A stretch of DNA of 64,000 nucleotides from Amyloporia xantha (lineage: Eukaryota; Basidiomycota; Agaricomycetes; Polyporales; Adustoporiaceae), in the NCBI GenBank assembly GCA_036971615.1, contig JAYKKR010000040.1, positions 218,362 through 282,361 on the forward strand. Direction: 5' to 3'. The notes under the pieces are model-generated. The model saw only the letters and a program-made list of their open reading frames with translations, was not told the DNA's origin and did no database searches. Shown here piece by piece: positions 34,737 through 47,637 of the stretch; position 1 is the stretch's first letter; each line of letters begins with the position of its first letter. Position numbers and translations under genes: made by a program.

Positions 34737-36620
34737 ATGACTCAGTTCGGGGACTTTGAACCCCTCTGCCATACCGTACCCTCATATCCTTGGTGCAATC
34801 TCTTCTATCGACAGGTGCGCAGGCTCTTTCTTGACTTTTCACTTTTCGTCTGACTCCTCGCAGCTCGAAGACCATAGCCCTTCCGTTCTGGTTAACGCGT
34901 CCGCAAACGCTTCCTCCGCACCAGTAGGCGTCAATCCAGAATGTGGTATTCTGCGCGTCGGCTACGACAAGTCGGTAGGAAACGTCGCGAATATCGTCAT
35001 GTGTGGAGTGAGCATAATATTCGTCGCCCTCTTGGTTATATGGACCAGTAGACGGAAGGCGGCCGTAGGTGAGTCTGTCATGCCGTTGATATAACTTCTC
35101 TCCCTCCCTCTCCCGCGGCGACTATAAGGCGTGATGGCATTATACGTCGACGATTCTTCGTCTCAGGTCTATACATGTCGATCACTTCCGTCACACATGC
35201 CTTAGGTGTCTTCGATTCCGAAAAATGCCCGTGTACGCTGTCACAGCAAACTGAATGGCATTCCTTGGTCCTGCGTCGATGGTCCCCCAGCATGAGTCCC
35301 ACGGCGGCACGTCTATCTTTGTTCAGCAGTGCATGTGGAGCAGGACTGTCCGGCTCGTACTCCTATATGCCCGAGCAGCCATCTACAGGCGAACCGCTTT
35401 TGCCAATTTGTATTGTAGCTTGGGTCAGAACGGGCAGTTGTGCCGCAGCGCGTGAACGCGAAGGACGCACAGTGACCGAATGTTTGGTACAGGCAGGCAC
35501 CCTCGTGTAATGGCTCGGTTTCGTGACCTGGCGAGGTATGAGACTCGCGCGTTGGGGAGGGTGTTCTTCATTATGCCACTGTCGTCTCACCACATGGCCT
35601 ATTTGCTAACCACTCTGCATCTATACAGGACGAATAGAGATCCGCCAATTCTTTATACTCTATCTTCTAACGCTTCCCTTCCAACTTATTACCACCGGCT
35701 CGTTCCTAGAACAAGGCTCTACGGCCCTCACTGCGATCACGGCCGTCCACGCAGGCCTTGTGGCCGCGACTTTCTGGTCGCTTCTAGCCACCGGCGTCGT
35801 CAGCACGCAGATCGTAGAAGACGGCACGCTCAGCTCCCTCATTGTGAGTATCCGCGTCCCTGGCTCGGTCCCACTCTATCTCCGCTGCGTATGGCTGTGT
35901 CCAGGCGCGCCCCGTGCACCAGGTGGCGAGAACCACGGAAATGAGCGGAGGGCGATATGGCGCATGCGTTAGATGACTGACGCACCCCTCACAGCCTTTC
36001 AACTTCTTTGTCTTGGCGTTCTTTGCGGCGACGACGTACATCGCCCTTGACGTCGGCTTCTCGTTCACGCATGTGTTCGGGCCGTCCAATCCGCCGCAGA
36101 GTCTGCAGAGTGTCCCTCTGTTTGTATTGACTTCTATCTGGCCTGGGGCGTGAGTTGTCATTGGTATGCTTTTGGTGAGCCGTGCTGACTGTGTCCTGTT
36201 CATGTGTAGCGCCGCTATCATTTATTTTCTTGTCATGATATATGTTGTGCTGGGCATTTTGAACGAAGTCCGGCCGCTGTGGTATTTTGTCCTCGCCATG
36301 GTCCTATTTATTCTCAGCCAGCTGGACTATTTCTTGTTGAACAAGGTCATATGCAAGGTATGCACCGGGGATGGCTTCGGTCGTTTGCCCCTGCGATATT
36401 GAAACATCGATGCTGACACCACGTTTGCGATACAGGGTACATCGGAAAAAGTCGATGGCTCTTTTGTCGCGACAATCTTGGAGACAGCAGCAGTGGGTGT
36501 AATATTCTTGGCCTGGAGAAGCATAACCGAAGGTATGTGTCTTCCCCTTGAGGAAAGATTGGCCTTCTGCTTACCCGGCTGCCAGACTTCTGGGACGACG
36601 ACGCATATTATCCTCGGTGA
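34737..36620 (+). CDS. CHS7: Chitin synthase export chaperone Chs7
   Basis: Seven exons (34737-34814, 34864-35068, 35629-35843, 35995-36149, 36210-36357, 36436-36532, 36586-36620), 310 residues. It starts MTQFGDFEPLCHTVPSYPWC, the usual Chs7 N-terminus, and has about seven hydrophobic segments, including VANIVMCGVSIIFVALLVIW and the family segments TTGSFLEQGSTAL and VVSTQIVEDGTLSSL, ending EDFWDDDAYYPR. Chs7 sits in the ER membrane and is needed for class IV chitin synthase (Chs3) to fold and leave the ER. Intron 2 is ~560 nt, roughly ten times the neighbouring introns. Confidence 0.95.
35069..35628 (+). other. Unusually long second intron of CHS7
   Basis: 560 nt between GTGAGT and a ctatacag acceptor. 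It contains an open frame of 111 codons in the sense direction (35175-35510) that shows no similarity to Chs7 or to anything else I recognise. It may be an insertion, a retained alternative exon or simply a long intron. Confidence 0.6.
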
Positions 36621-37164
36621 TATCGGGCTCTACGCGGGACTTTTTGGACTTATACCCGGCAGCATACCCATCTCTAGCGTATCTCTTTGTTGTCTTTGTA
36701 TTATCATCTCTGTCCTATAGTGATGCTTTGTGGAACTCCAATGTGATGTCGTACTTTTATGTCTATACCCAGCCTGTTCAAATGGCCGGATATTCAGTCG
36801 TCCTTATTATGTATGTCCTATTGGCTCGACGCGAAATATACATGCAGCTCGAACGTCACATCATAATATTTGAGCGCACTTTCGAATACAGTGTCCTATT
36901 CACACATACAGTTGAATTGAGCGTCGGCGTTATTCGTACATGCCCATTTCTACAGTACAGCAGCTCGACGCCTACATCGAGGCTAACAGCAAGACACCGC
37001 GACGAAGGAAAGTATACCTAAAAACCAGTTGAAGTGAATGAGGACAGTTGTCCATGAAGGAGAGGGGGGACGGGATCACTGATCTCCGTGAAACTCATAG
37101 CCAGGGACAAGGGAAGGCGAGACGCGTTTCGCAACGACGAGAAATGATGCATGCGACCGAAGAG

Positions 37165-38450
37165 CTACACGATATTATGCGCTACCTTATGTGTCACCTT
37201 TTGTGTCACTTCGACGCACACCCATCCTTCCTCGTCCTCATGCTTGACGCACTTTCCGAGCCGGTCGAGGAGCGCCTTGGCGCGCGCCACGGAGGTCTTT
37301 CGTCTCATGGAAGATGTGGGTGACGGGGACGGTGTGCCGGCTGGCTCTACGTGGTTGTAGTGCTCTCGCGCGAGGACTTCGGCAGGACGGGCGGGGGACA
37401 GAGGCGCCAGCTTGGGCTCAGCACGGGCCTTCTTGAGGCGGCGGGTCCGCTCCGGTGGTGGTCTGTTGAGACAGAATGCGCGATCGACGCCGCGAACAGT
37501 TTCCCATGAAGAAGTGTCGTCTTCGAAGGCCTTTCGAGACTCTAAATCAGGAGGGAAGTCGACCTCGACATAATTCGTCGTTGATGTGGTCGTGACGGAA
37601 AAGGCCGAGCGCTATATGAACTTGGTTAGCCATCGAAGTTCGCTCAAAGTAGGAGATGTTGACCCACCATGTTTAAGTTGACGAAGACCGGCAAACTTGC
37701 ATAACTCCCCGTAGGTAACTGTCGGCCTTCAAAGAATCCTTCGTCCGATACATAATCCTCGCAGCGGGACGGAGGGGAGCGCTCGAAGCGAACGGGAAGG
37801 CGCTTGAAAGGCGCACCGCCCGCCCAACCTGGTTGATATCCGGTACAGTCGTGGACCGACTCTGCGTCGCGTACAAGTACTGACAATGCAGCGGACGAGG
37901 CAAAAGCAGGGCTGTTGAGACCTGTGTTCATTCCAGGTGGAAGGCCTAACCATCCCGGAAGGAACTGGGAGCCCATTACTGTTTCAGTATCCGTCTGGCC
38001 CTCGCACTGCCACGCGCATGGTCCTCTACCCTCCGCATTCGTCACATTGATGACCGGGATCTTGCTTGTCGACGGATGGGTCAGAAGGTCGAGTGTTAGG
38101 GCCTGTGAATGGCTATCGGAGACATCTCGAGGAGAGTCTTCGACATGGATAGCAGCGCGATGTCCGCAGTCTGCGTCAAGAAGGTGTGCACCAGAAAACA
38201 CAATCATTCCCTCCGCAGGATCCCATACAGCTGCGAAGGTGAGGGCGGTATGAGGGGGAATGAGTTCCGACCACCGCCGTTCTTCGACGTTCTGTGCATC
38301 TTTCATTTTGCGAATCGAGTCTAGTATTACAAGGAATAGAGCACCTATTCGGTCTGACAGATGTTAGAACGCGCTCGAAATGATGCTATGCCCTCACTTA
38401 CTATTTTCGTGATAAAAGACGTCGTCTAAAGAGTACAAAGGCGTGTCGTC
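37165..38450 (-). CDS. Unrecognised protein, 5' end not resolved
   Basis: Three clear exons with matching phases: 38450-38402, 38344-37668 and 37611-37165, about 391 residues. The most upstream exon begins in phase 0 right after a cattag acceptor, so at least one 5' exon with the start codon is missing from this model. Near the start is a hydrophobic stretch (SALFLVILDSI) that may be a membrane anchor. Next comes LTFAAVWDPAEGMIVFSGAHLL, then a long region with several cysteines and no known domain, and finally a basic C-terminal part (RTRRLKKARAEPK; WVCVEVTQKVTHK). Splicing is convincing, so I believe the gene is real, but I cannot name a function. Confidence 0.65.
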
Positions 38451-41400
38451 CTAATGACTTCGTGCAACGAGAGTACTGCTGTTCCTAACGACCGCTTTTG
38501 CGGGGTGCAAGCAAGCGGAAAGTCAGGGGCTCGTGAAGGAGGTGGTGGTATCACTTGTACGCCCACGTATGCCCGCACACGCAGGGAGCCTTTGAAGAGG
38601 ACGGTGAATGGAAGAACGAAGCAAGGCGAAGAATCCCGTTCTGGCGCGACGTAGCCTCATGCTGATCCGGGCGTCACTTTGCGAAGAGGGCACGATGCCT
38701 TGTATTCGCGTTCGGCGACAGCCACTAGGATCCCGTGAGAAGGCAGCCCTACTTCAGTGGGAACGCTTCCTGTGCATTCCACTAGAACCCATTTCATTGA
38801 TCGGATATGCCGTCACGTCGTGACAGTCGTAACATCGACGAAATAAGACACTCGTACCTTGAGAGATAGAGCTAAACGGGCAGACGTGTCAATACCTGGT
38901 AGACTGATCAAAGAGGTGGTCCCTAGGTTATGCCGCACCTGCGTAGTCAATTTCATCCATGGGCCCAATTACAAGCCGGTGACGAGATATCATCTGTCTA
39001 AGAGCAGTCAGATAGAGCGATGTCTCGTATGCAGTCGAGATACCGCATCACCACGTAAAGCTGGTTTAGCACATACGGGATTCTGCGGACAGCCACGCCG
39101 AAGTGGAGTCTCTCGGCCCTCACATATGACCGCCAAGCATGTGAGACGCACCTACTAATATTGTATGAAACGACTCATCGCGGGATGTCCACTCCCAGAT
39201 CGTCATGCTCCTCTTAAATGGACCGGATGTGAATTACCAGCAAGCAGATGAAGGGATGCTGCCAGTCGTAGCAGAATACTTTGTACACTTTAGTTCCAGG
39301 CATCCACGGCTCCGATATCGTTCAAGTTATGAAGCCGTGACGCTGCCATTTTCGATCCACCAACCAGAAAGTCGCGGAACGGACCGGACGATCCGAAGTC
39401 ATTGCTAGAATTGTGCGACAACGCCATTGACACAAACCTCAGCAATATGCATATGTTGGGATACACATATCCCATCAGCAATTCGGTCCAAGATTCGACT
39501 TTCGATGGCTTATGTGTGTGCGCGATGTGAGCCAGAAATGTGCATTCCCCCATGGGCGGTGGGAGAGGGACACGTCTGCAATCTCTGCTGCGTGTGGGAA
39601 CGCTCAGCGATAAGGGGATGTTCCACCCAGCGATTCGGATACGGATCGCATATGGGGCGGAAATAACGCTCTGCTATGACGCAGCCCATGTAGACTTCGA
39701 GAGCTGGTCTTTGGGTTGTTCGTGGTATTGTGGCACTGGACGCCGGTTCCAGACAGTGCAGAAATTGGAGATGAATCCGAAGACGCTGCGTAAGACAGAG
39801 CTTGGTGCCGAAGTAGAAAAAGGCGAATGGCCTGCGGTCAGTCCCGATCAGTAGGCATTATGAAAAAACCACTAGAAAACCATGGCGACGACGACAGATT
39901 CCTAGGTATTTGGACTTGAGGACCAGCGCTGGTGCTAATCAAGGATTGAGATGGTTACTAAAACCGCCAGGATGCCGTCATCTGCTGCGAGCAAGCAAAA
40001 GCTATCGTCTAGGTTGTGAACCCGTGGGAAGAGACCTTGAGACAGTACGGGAGTAGAGCACCGCAGTGTAAAGCACTTCCAAGGACTTCCAGAAGACAAG
40101 AATCGATGTCGAAGAAACAGGAAGTCTAAGCAGCATGTCGATATGGGGAGATCGCCAGATTATGGGTGCGGGAAGTTTCCAGGTTCCGAATCGACGACAC
40201 CAGGCACTTCATGGTGATTCGGTGGTTGAAGCCTGCTGCTCGATGACGTGAGTAAAGCATCAGATCCTGCTTCGGCGACCCGATTGGCTCGAGCCAGAAA
40301 CCAGGGATACCAAAACGCCGCTAATGGTTTTAAGCATGTAGCACATACTGTATACAGCATTGTCTTCCGCCGGGGACGCCGGTGGCGCTCTGAGCGACAG
40401 GAAGACTTGCGTGTCATCGAGGATGCCTACCGATTTCCCCGGGTGGAGCTAGAAGTCCGCTCATCGTCGTACAATCCGTGCAGCGAGGAGGCCTAGCACC
40501 TTCGCCGGAGCTGTCATCGTATCAAATCTGGAGGTGCTGCATACCACGGGACCAGCGGAATCAAGGCGGGAATTGATGATATGTTCCAGGCGGTCACCAC
40601 GTGTTTGGAGGAGTGTTCGAAGCCAACGGGCATTAACGCCATGACTTTTTCCTAACCGAGCGTGAGCAAAGAAGTATCCTCGAAGTACAGATCCTCTGGC
40701 TTACCGGTGGTCTCGAGCTGAAAAGTACGAGTTGGATGTGGCGCACAGAAGGCATCATCAGTAGCCTATCGAAATAAGAATCCGAAAGAAGCTTCCCTTG
40801 GGGACTGAGGTAAGACCTATCAGGGTCAAATTTACATTGACTTCACATCAATGTGCGACGATATGCAGCATGTACATGCTGATCGATTAAACCGGGGAAA
40901 TGAGTTCGAGGTCACCGCGGCTTATCCCGTCCGCCATGCAATCTCTTCAAGGGCTTCGTGCACAGTAAGCGAAGGGTCAACGAGAACGAATTGTGGCTTC
41001 GCGCCGCACAGTCGTGGATGAGTAATACTAAACTCACCGACATTGATAGTGTATCATCGCACGTTGCGAGAACTGCACATTGCACAACGAGAGATCCCGT
41101 GCTGTGCGGTACTCAGATACACCCTGCCGCACGGAATACCGCATTCGGTGATGATTGATTCAAGACACATGAGTAGTAACCTCCAACGCCGAAGGCCAGC
41201 GTGAAATGCGGAATGGTCCAAGCAGGCAAGGAAATTTCGAATATACTCACCTGATGTGATTTTTCTTGAAGGCATTCCGTATCGAAGTCCGACAACACGG
41301 ATGAGAACGCTCCTAAGCAAGAGACTGACGCGTAGCCTAGATTGCTAAGAAAGTGATGAATGTACCTAACAAATCTCAGCGTTCCCTGGGAGTAGGGTAT

Positions 41401-42599
41401 CTGTCATTCACACTGTGTATAACGAATCGACCAGCGTCAATGTGTCATCGCTGCCCGATGCAGATAGAGACTAAGTTAATTTACTGAGGGGCTGGAAGAT
41501 GCGCTTATAGAGTCTAATGGGCAGACACGTCTCAAGGAGCATGACTGCCTAGGTCGATAAATGCTTACATTTTTCGATGACCTCACACAATTCCAAGCAT
41601 GGGAGGGCGTATAGACATGAGGCATTGAAATAGATACTCACATCGAACGGGGTCATGGGGACGTAATTCGAGATGGCGAGGACGTCTTCCTCGTTCTCAT
41701 GCGAGATAGTAGCAGGCGCAGCATGGTCGCCCGATTCCTGGATCTGAGACTTCAGCTCGCACAAACGGCGCAACGAGAAGAAATGAGCATGTGCACTTAC
41801 CAGAAGAATTACAATCCATAGCTCACCGTGAAAAGCGTTGAGGTGGGTCGATGAATCGATAGTCCCCAAGAAGCCCTACCGTGACTAATATTACCCAGCC
41901 GTATTCAAGACGCTTAGTTCGGGCTATCACGAACAGAGCAATCGCTCCGCCAAGTTCTACTACCAGAGTCTCCATGAAGTATGGGCCATCGAAGGGTCTG
42001 CCATGAGAAAAGCTGTATAATGAACGCGAACGGTGGAGGGATTCTCCTAGGTGACATTTGCAATCAAGTCGCGGCGCGATGAAGGCGCGAAGGACAGACA
42101 ACGTGCTATGTAACTTATGAATTCTCATTTATGAAGGCCTATGTGATCGCTCTCGAGCTGTAAAGACTATCGTCGTTGTGAGCTATTTGGATCTGTAGTT
42201 ACCCAGAGACGCGATGCACATACCTCCTGCGACCCAACGGCGCGACATCCAAGCATAGAGCCTAAGAAAACAGGACTATATAAAGTGAGTTTCTCTTCTA
42301 ACTTGACCATTATTTGATGCTTATACGACGAGAGTTGCGCAGCCTAAGGGTATTGTCTGGATCATAATACGGGTAGCTAGCCTGTAGGGATGGTAGGGCA
42401 CGACTCCAATCACGGCGGTTGCCGAGGCGCAGTACTTGGCTAGTCGGGGGCTGTTAGTGCCTGTTAGCACACCGTCCAGCTCAAGAGGCAGCTCTCATCC
42501 TCGACCTCGCGCTCGCTGTCTCCATCGACAATCCTTGCGCTTGCTAGCCTAGCCGACCTCAGAAAATTTAGGAAATAGCTACGAGACCCAGCGCGTGCA
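38451..42599. other. 4.1 kb region without a supported gene
   Basis: It should include the missing first exon of the minus-strand gene and, at its right end, the VPS74 promoter (an actatataaag near 42273). Many short frames; the longest are 39540-39854 (plus) and 41549-42128 (minus, two frames with hydrophobic stretches such as LGGAIALFVIARTK that could be a decayed membrane protein). None is supported well enough to call. Confidence 0.4.
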
Positions 42600-44385
42600 A
42601 TGACCTCCGCTGGTGGTCTGTCCCGACGCCGTGTCCCCAACGTATCTTCGTCTACCAACACATCTGACGACCCAGACGACGCATGGGGCCTCAGCCCTTC
42701 GCCTACGAACGGGGCCAACAATGGCAATGGGGCTCTCTCTCACCACAGTTCTCTACACTCAGTATCACATGCGGGATCCGCATTCGAGGGAGGAAGCAAG
42801 ATCGCGTATGACCCTCGTGATCTCGAGCGTGAAGACGAGGATGTGCGGCAAGGCGGTCGTGCACCTCGGCTAACCATTATGGAGGAGGTGCTGCTACTGG
42901 GGTTGAAGGACAAGCAGGTGAGCAATCCGTCGCTGTTTAAAGCGTCTGCGTGTGGTCTGCACTTCGATCAGACCTATCATGGTTCCGCTCCTGCACGCGT
43001 CGCAGGATGACACTGGAATGGTTCAACCGCTATGCCCTATCTGTAGCACAATTGCTGCACCAGACAGCACAGCCATAGTGGACTGCGCACTGCCTGAGTA
43101 CTGGGATGTGAGCGCGTATCACACGATGCTGCGCAAGGAACTCTATGCTTCACTGTGTCATATCGGCCCCTACTGCGTCACAGCCGGTGTCAGAACTCTT
43201 CCAACTGGGCATGATACGTGACGACTGCCATCCTATCAGGATGGTTCGAGTGGCCACAATGCCCCCCGCTCGCGATCAATTCGACGCCTGTTAGAAAGTC
43301 ATACTCTTCCTGCTTAGCATCTTCCGAATCCTTATACATTATCTGACCCTCCAGACTCTCGTAGGGGTATTTGTCATTTTGGAATGACAACATCTCGTAT
43401 GCCTTACGTGGGTGTATACTCGTCGAGCTCGCCTTACGACGACGAATCGCTCTCGTACGCGATCCGAATCGCAGACAAGTTCCCCCATCAGAGCGGATAG
43501 TCGAAGTGATCGACGATCGACAGACAGGCGAGACGATATTAGACGAGACCCTGAAAATGATGAAAGCACAAGAGAGCACCGAGAGAATGGCGGTGAACAC
43601 ATGGATTGACCTACTCAGCGGTGAGTGATGCGGCGCTATCATCCACTGTCACTCGCTCTCGAGCGTCCATTTGTGTGCATCGGGACGTGGACTTACGCGA
43701 CGCAGGCTGACGGTGGCGTTTTCTTCTTGGATCCACATCGGCGTCTGCACCCAACTGTCGACGGCATGCCTCAGGCGAGACATGGAACGTCATGAAAATC
43801 GGCTTCCAGCTGAAGCAGGTCCGCGAGCGACTCGCCAAGGGGCTCGTCGACAAGGGCGTGCTGCGAACCGAGAAGCGCAATTTCCTCCTCTTCGACATGG
43901 CGACGCACCCGGTGGCGGACGTGCGCACGAAGGAAGCTCTGGTCTCGCGCGTAGTCGCACTCCTGACGTCGAGCACCTCCGCTGTGCCGAGCACGGCCCT
44001 GCAAAAGGAGGGCACGCAGGCGCGGGTGATGCGGTCCGTCTGTCTGGTGTGCGCCGCGTATGCTGCGAGCGTGCTCGACAATGCGTTCGGGCGGCTGACG
44101 TACGAGGAGCGGGAGGCGGCGTTCCAGCGATGTGACGAGATCCTCGCCGAATTTGCGTGTTGGCCATACGGAAGCGCGAGTGCGGCGAAGAATGGAGCTG
44201 GGCCGACGCGGAAGAGGGAAGCGGCGAGGATCGGTATGGGAAGCACGGGCATGAGTGGTCGGGAGGCCGTCCTGGGACTGCTCATGGAGGTGAAAAAGGA
44301 GATGCGGGGCGAGGAGGACTTGTGCTTTGAACTTGTTGCAGGGGTGCTGGAGGTGTTGTCGAAGCTTGATTCCCTTCTACTCTGA
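42600..44385 (+). CDS. VPS74: Vps74/GOLPH3-family PI4P-binding Golgi protein
   Basis: Exons 42600-42917, 43365-43620 and 43775-44385, 394 residues. The GPP34 domain starts near [16 protein letters not shown] (residues 91-106). The pocket segment [14 protein letters not shown] carries W112 and R121, at the spacing of the PI4P-binding W81 and R90 of human GOLPH3. Vps74 binds PI4P on Golgi membranes and the cytoplasmic tails of glycosyltransferases, keeping them in the Golgi by COPI. The first ~90 residues are disordered and Ser/Asn-rich, as in fungal members. Intron 1 is 447 nt, far above the local norm. Confidence 0.95.
42918..43364 (+). other. Long first intron of VPS74
   Basis: 447 nt. On the minus strand a frame that stays open across it encodes an acidic stretch ([16 protein letters not shown]), but that strand is also open across the sense exon, so this is likely chance. 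No transposon ends seen. Confidence 0.5.
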
Positions 44386-44842
44386 GAGGAGGCGAGCTCG
44401 GGCCAAGGTCTGTCTGGTTTCGTGCAGTATGTACACTTATTCCCTATTCTTGTTTATTCTATCTCGCTATCATATATGGCATCTAAATACCCTGCATGAG
44501 ATTCTCCTGAACCTGGTGCGTGCGCTGAGGCACCATCCGCCAGTATTTGGCATGCGTCGGTGGGCGTGTTCCGGCGAGACCTGGCATAAAAGGACCAATT
44601 TACCTTTGAACACATTAGCAGGTCGGCTATGGATAGGGGTTACAGGGCTGGCTATTACGGTTGCCGGCATGTTGGAATGGTCGTCTGATTGCTACCCTCC
44701 TTCGTTCCTGCCACGGCGTGTGAGTTGATTCCCCCGTCAAGAGTGGACCGCCCAGTTTCGTATTTGAGTCGGCGAGGCGCTTTGTGGAGGGGCAATACAC
44801 TGGCTGTGTCCACGACGGACGTGTCGGTGCACTGCAGACAGC

Positions 44843-47388
44843 CATGGCCAAGTCGCAACAGAGCCAGATCCGCACCAAGCCATTCGCCACTGGCCTCGAC
44901 GACCCCCTCACCCGCGCCATCGCTCCCCCTCCAGATGAATCCGAGGCAGAGAAGGCAGAACGACTGACAAGGGAGGCAGAGGCCAAGCGCATCAGCGATG
45001 ATATTGACGAGGAAATTAAACGAGAGAAGATCGTGTGGAAGAGGAACAAGTCGCTCTTTAAGCTTTTGCTACTCGGTCAGAGCGAAAGCGGTCAGTGCCC
45101 TTCTCTCATGTGCTTCAGCCTCTCTGACCAGTCGTAGGCAAATCTACCACCCTCAAAAGTACGCACAATTTAATACCTCGGATAATATAGCATCTGCTGA
45201 TTCCGTCAACCCGCGCAGATTTCCAGCTCACCTTTGCACCGCAGGCATGGACGGCCGAGCGAGCATCCTGGCGTGCTGTCGTCCAACTGAATCTTGTGCG
45301 TTCTGTCAACATCATCCTCGACGCTCTCGCAGACGAACTGGCAACCTCGACCTCTCGGGCCACCAGTCCTACCGCAACCCGTCCGACCACCAGCACCACT
45401 TCGACATCGTGTGATGCCCCCCACCACGCCTCCGACTCTCCTGCAGGCTCTGATACAGAAGTCGAGCCCGCCGAGGAACGTCCCTCCAGCCCACCTCTCC
45501 AGTTCTCCAACAAACATGCCCTCCTCAAACTGCGCCTTGCCCCCTGCGCCATGTCGAGACTGACCTTAGGCGCCGTCTAGGTGCCGCTTCATCGGAGGTT
45601 CTCTCGGATGCTGCAAGGGCCTCTGACATGCAGGCCACTCCTTTCGACGACCCTCATCCTCGCAAATCCCATAGCTATGATCTCTGCCTCCGCTCCAATC
45701 GCTCATGGCGCGAGGCTCTCCGTGCCGAGTACCAGAATGTGGGACACGGGAGGACTAGCAGCGTGGACGCAGGAGATCAGGATAGGCCGTCTTCGCGGCC
45801 AGACAACGCAACTGAGATCCTTGTTGGCTGTTGCGACGATATCCGATCGCTCTGGGAGGATCAAGTCGTCCATGACATGCTACGCCGCCGTGATATAAGG
45901 CTCGAGGAATCTTCTGGCTTGTGAGTCTCATGTCTCCTGTGCGATCTTCTGGCGTCTCGGACATTCGGGTCCCGAGACGTGCGGACCTACCGAGTCCATA
46001 CGTGATCGACTCGATTGAATCTATTGCTAGCTGATGATGCAGGACGTCTTGATTACCATGCACAGAGACACTGAGATGCTCATGATGTTCCTGACTGCCG
46101 CATCACAAGAATAGCATGAATGCACCTGCTGGGTGTAACTTCGCTACCATATTGTTGTTTGAACTGTCTGGTCTGATCGGATTAATACTCATTAGTCCCC
46201 ACACAGCTTCTTAAACGATGCTGGCCGGATCGCAACTCGCGCGTACGAGCCGACCGACGAAGACGTTGTTCGAGCGCGTTTACGAACGCTAGGCGTGCAG
46301 GAGTATAGCTTAAAGTTCGAGAACCCAGGTGAGCTTCGTTATTTGAAGGAGCTTGATGTTTTTGCCATATTCCCAAGCATGGGTTCGAAATATACCGAGT
46401 CTGCGAGGCACCGCTCTCACGCAGCTTTCGTGAATACGACGATCGTTCAGCTGCATTTAGCTGGCGTGAGATTGGCTGGACACTATGTGTTTAGCTGCCT
46501 TGGCAGCTTCATGATCTTCTGTTCTCTTGATCGGCCGTGTTGTCTGCAAGCTGACCTCCTTCTTTATACTGACTAGCGGCTGTCGATCGGAGCATCTCAA
46601 AGGAATGGATAATTTACGATGTAGGCGGCTCTCGATCCTCTGTAAGTCGTTCGGAAGAAATGTTCTGTCTTTGACCGACTCATCTTCTTGGCCTACCGAC
46701 AGCGAGCTGCATGGCTTCCATACTTTGAGGACTCCAACGCCATTCTATTCCTCGCCCCAATCTCGTGCTTTGATGAGCGCTTAGCTGAAGACAAACGTGT
46801 TCATCGTCTGGAGGACTCGTTCGGTCTATGGAAGTCCATTGTGCAATCGAAAATCCTGGCCAAGTGTACAATCATCCGTACGTTGGTACACACTGTTGTC
46901 GTTTTTGTGCTGACGTCTTATCGCCGTCGGTCTGATAGTATTTCTGAACAAATACGATCTACTTGCGAGGAAACTAAGGTCTGGCGTCAGGATCAACAAA
47001 TACCTTTCCAGCTTTGGAGATAGGGAGAATACTGCCCCTGTGCTGGCAAAATGTAAGTTCCATGCGCGCGCGACGGCGAGTTGTCGCTCATTTTGCCATT
47101 CCGCAGATCTTCACCACAAGTTCCGGGAGCAGCACAAAGAACTGTCTCCGGAGCCCCGTTCATTCTATGGCTTCGTGACATCCGTCGTTGTCAGTCACTT
47201 TGGCTTTGCTGGATGTCTTCATTCGCAGCTAATGTATGATGTATACCTAGGACACGAAAGCAACATCATCTACACTTGCGTCAGGTATGTTTGATCACGA
47301 CTGCCCGACCAGCGCTCATACTCATGTCATTTTGAAAGTACGGGACTCACTCGTTCAGAAGCATCTACAAAAGGCGGATTTCGTTTAA
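44843..47388 (+). CDS. Divergent heterotrimeric G-protein alpha subunit, one apparent frame break
   Basis: Ten exons: 44843-45090, 45138-45158 (21 nt), 45219-45920, 46207-46328, 46577-46641, 46703-46877, 46939-47052, 47107-47189, 47251-47284, 47339-47388. P-loop LLLGQSESGKST (G78-T86), switch I DVVRARLRTLG, switch II DVGGSRSS, guanine motif FLNKYDLL, and a G-alpha-like C-terminus SVRDSLVQKHLQKADFV. The residue that is the catalytic glutamine in normal DVGGQR is serine here, and the TCAT motif is replaced by TSVVD. A Ser/Thr/Pro-rich insert sits in the helical domain. In exon 3 the frame shifts by one base at a run of five C (around 45540); both sides are clearly coding. Such long, divergent G-alpha genes are expanded in agaricomycetes; weak GTP hydrolysis is inferred. 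No N-terminal myristoylation glycine (MAK start). Confidence 0.85.
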
Positions 47389-47637
47389 AGGTTATGCATA
47401 TCTCACGTTCGTGTGTATTTAGTTGGGCTCAGTCGATAGCATATTTAACACATCTACATTATCGTTTCATTCCACGAGGTTAATAGAAATGTCTTCTCCA
47501 TGTCCGTCCAGCTGTGCGAACTCTGGATACTTACGTCAAATTAGGACGGTAATCGGCACCTGAAGCATTACAGATTCACAATTCACAGAGCATTCAGTTC
47601 TCGACGGCAGTAAACGATGTGAACACGGTCGTGCAGA

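Noticed and set aside
36548..37021. Plus-strand gene after CHS7
   Set aside because: It overlaps the last intron and exon of CHS7 and continues into its 3' flank; hydrophobic but without a family match or own promoter. It is probably the untranslated region.
41549..42128. Membrane protein gene upstream of VPS74
   Set aside because: Hydrophobic stretches are visible in two frames, but no exon structure joins them convincingly and no family is certain.
43190..43642. Minus-strand gene nested in VPS74
   Set aside because: It is open across a well-supported sense exon as well as the intron; only the intron part looks protein-like and there is no independent support.
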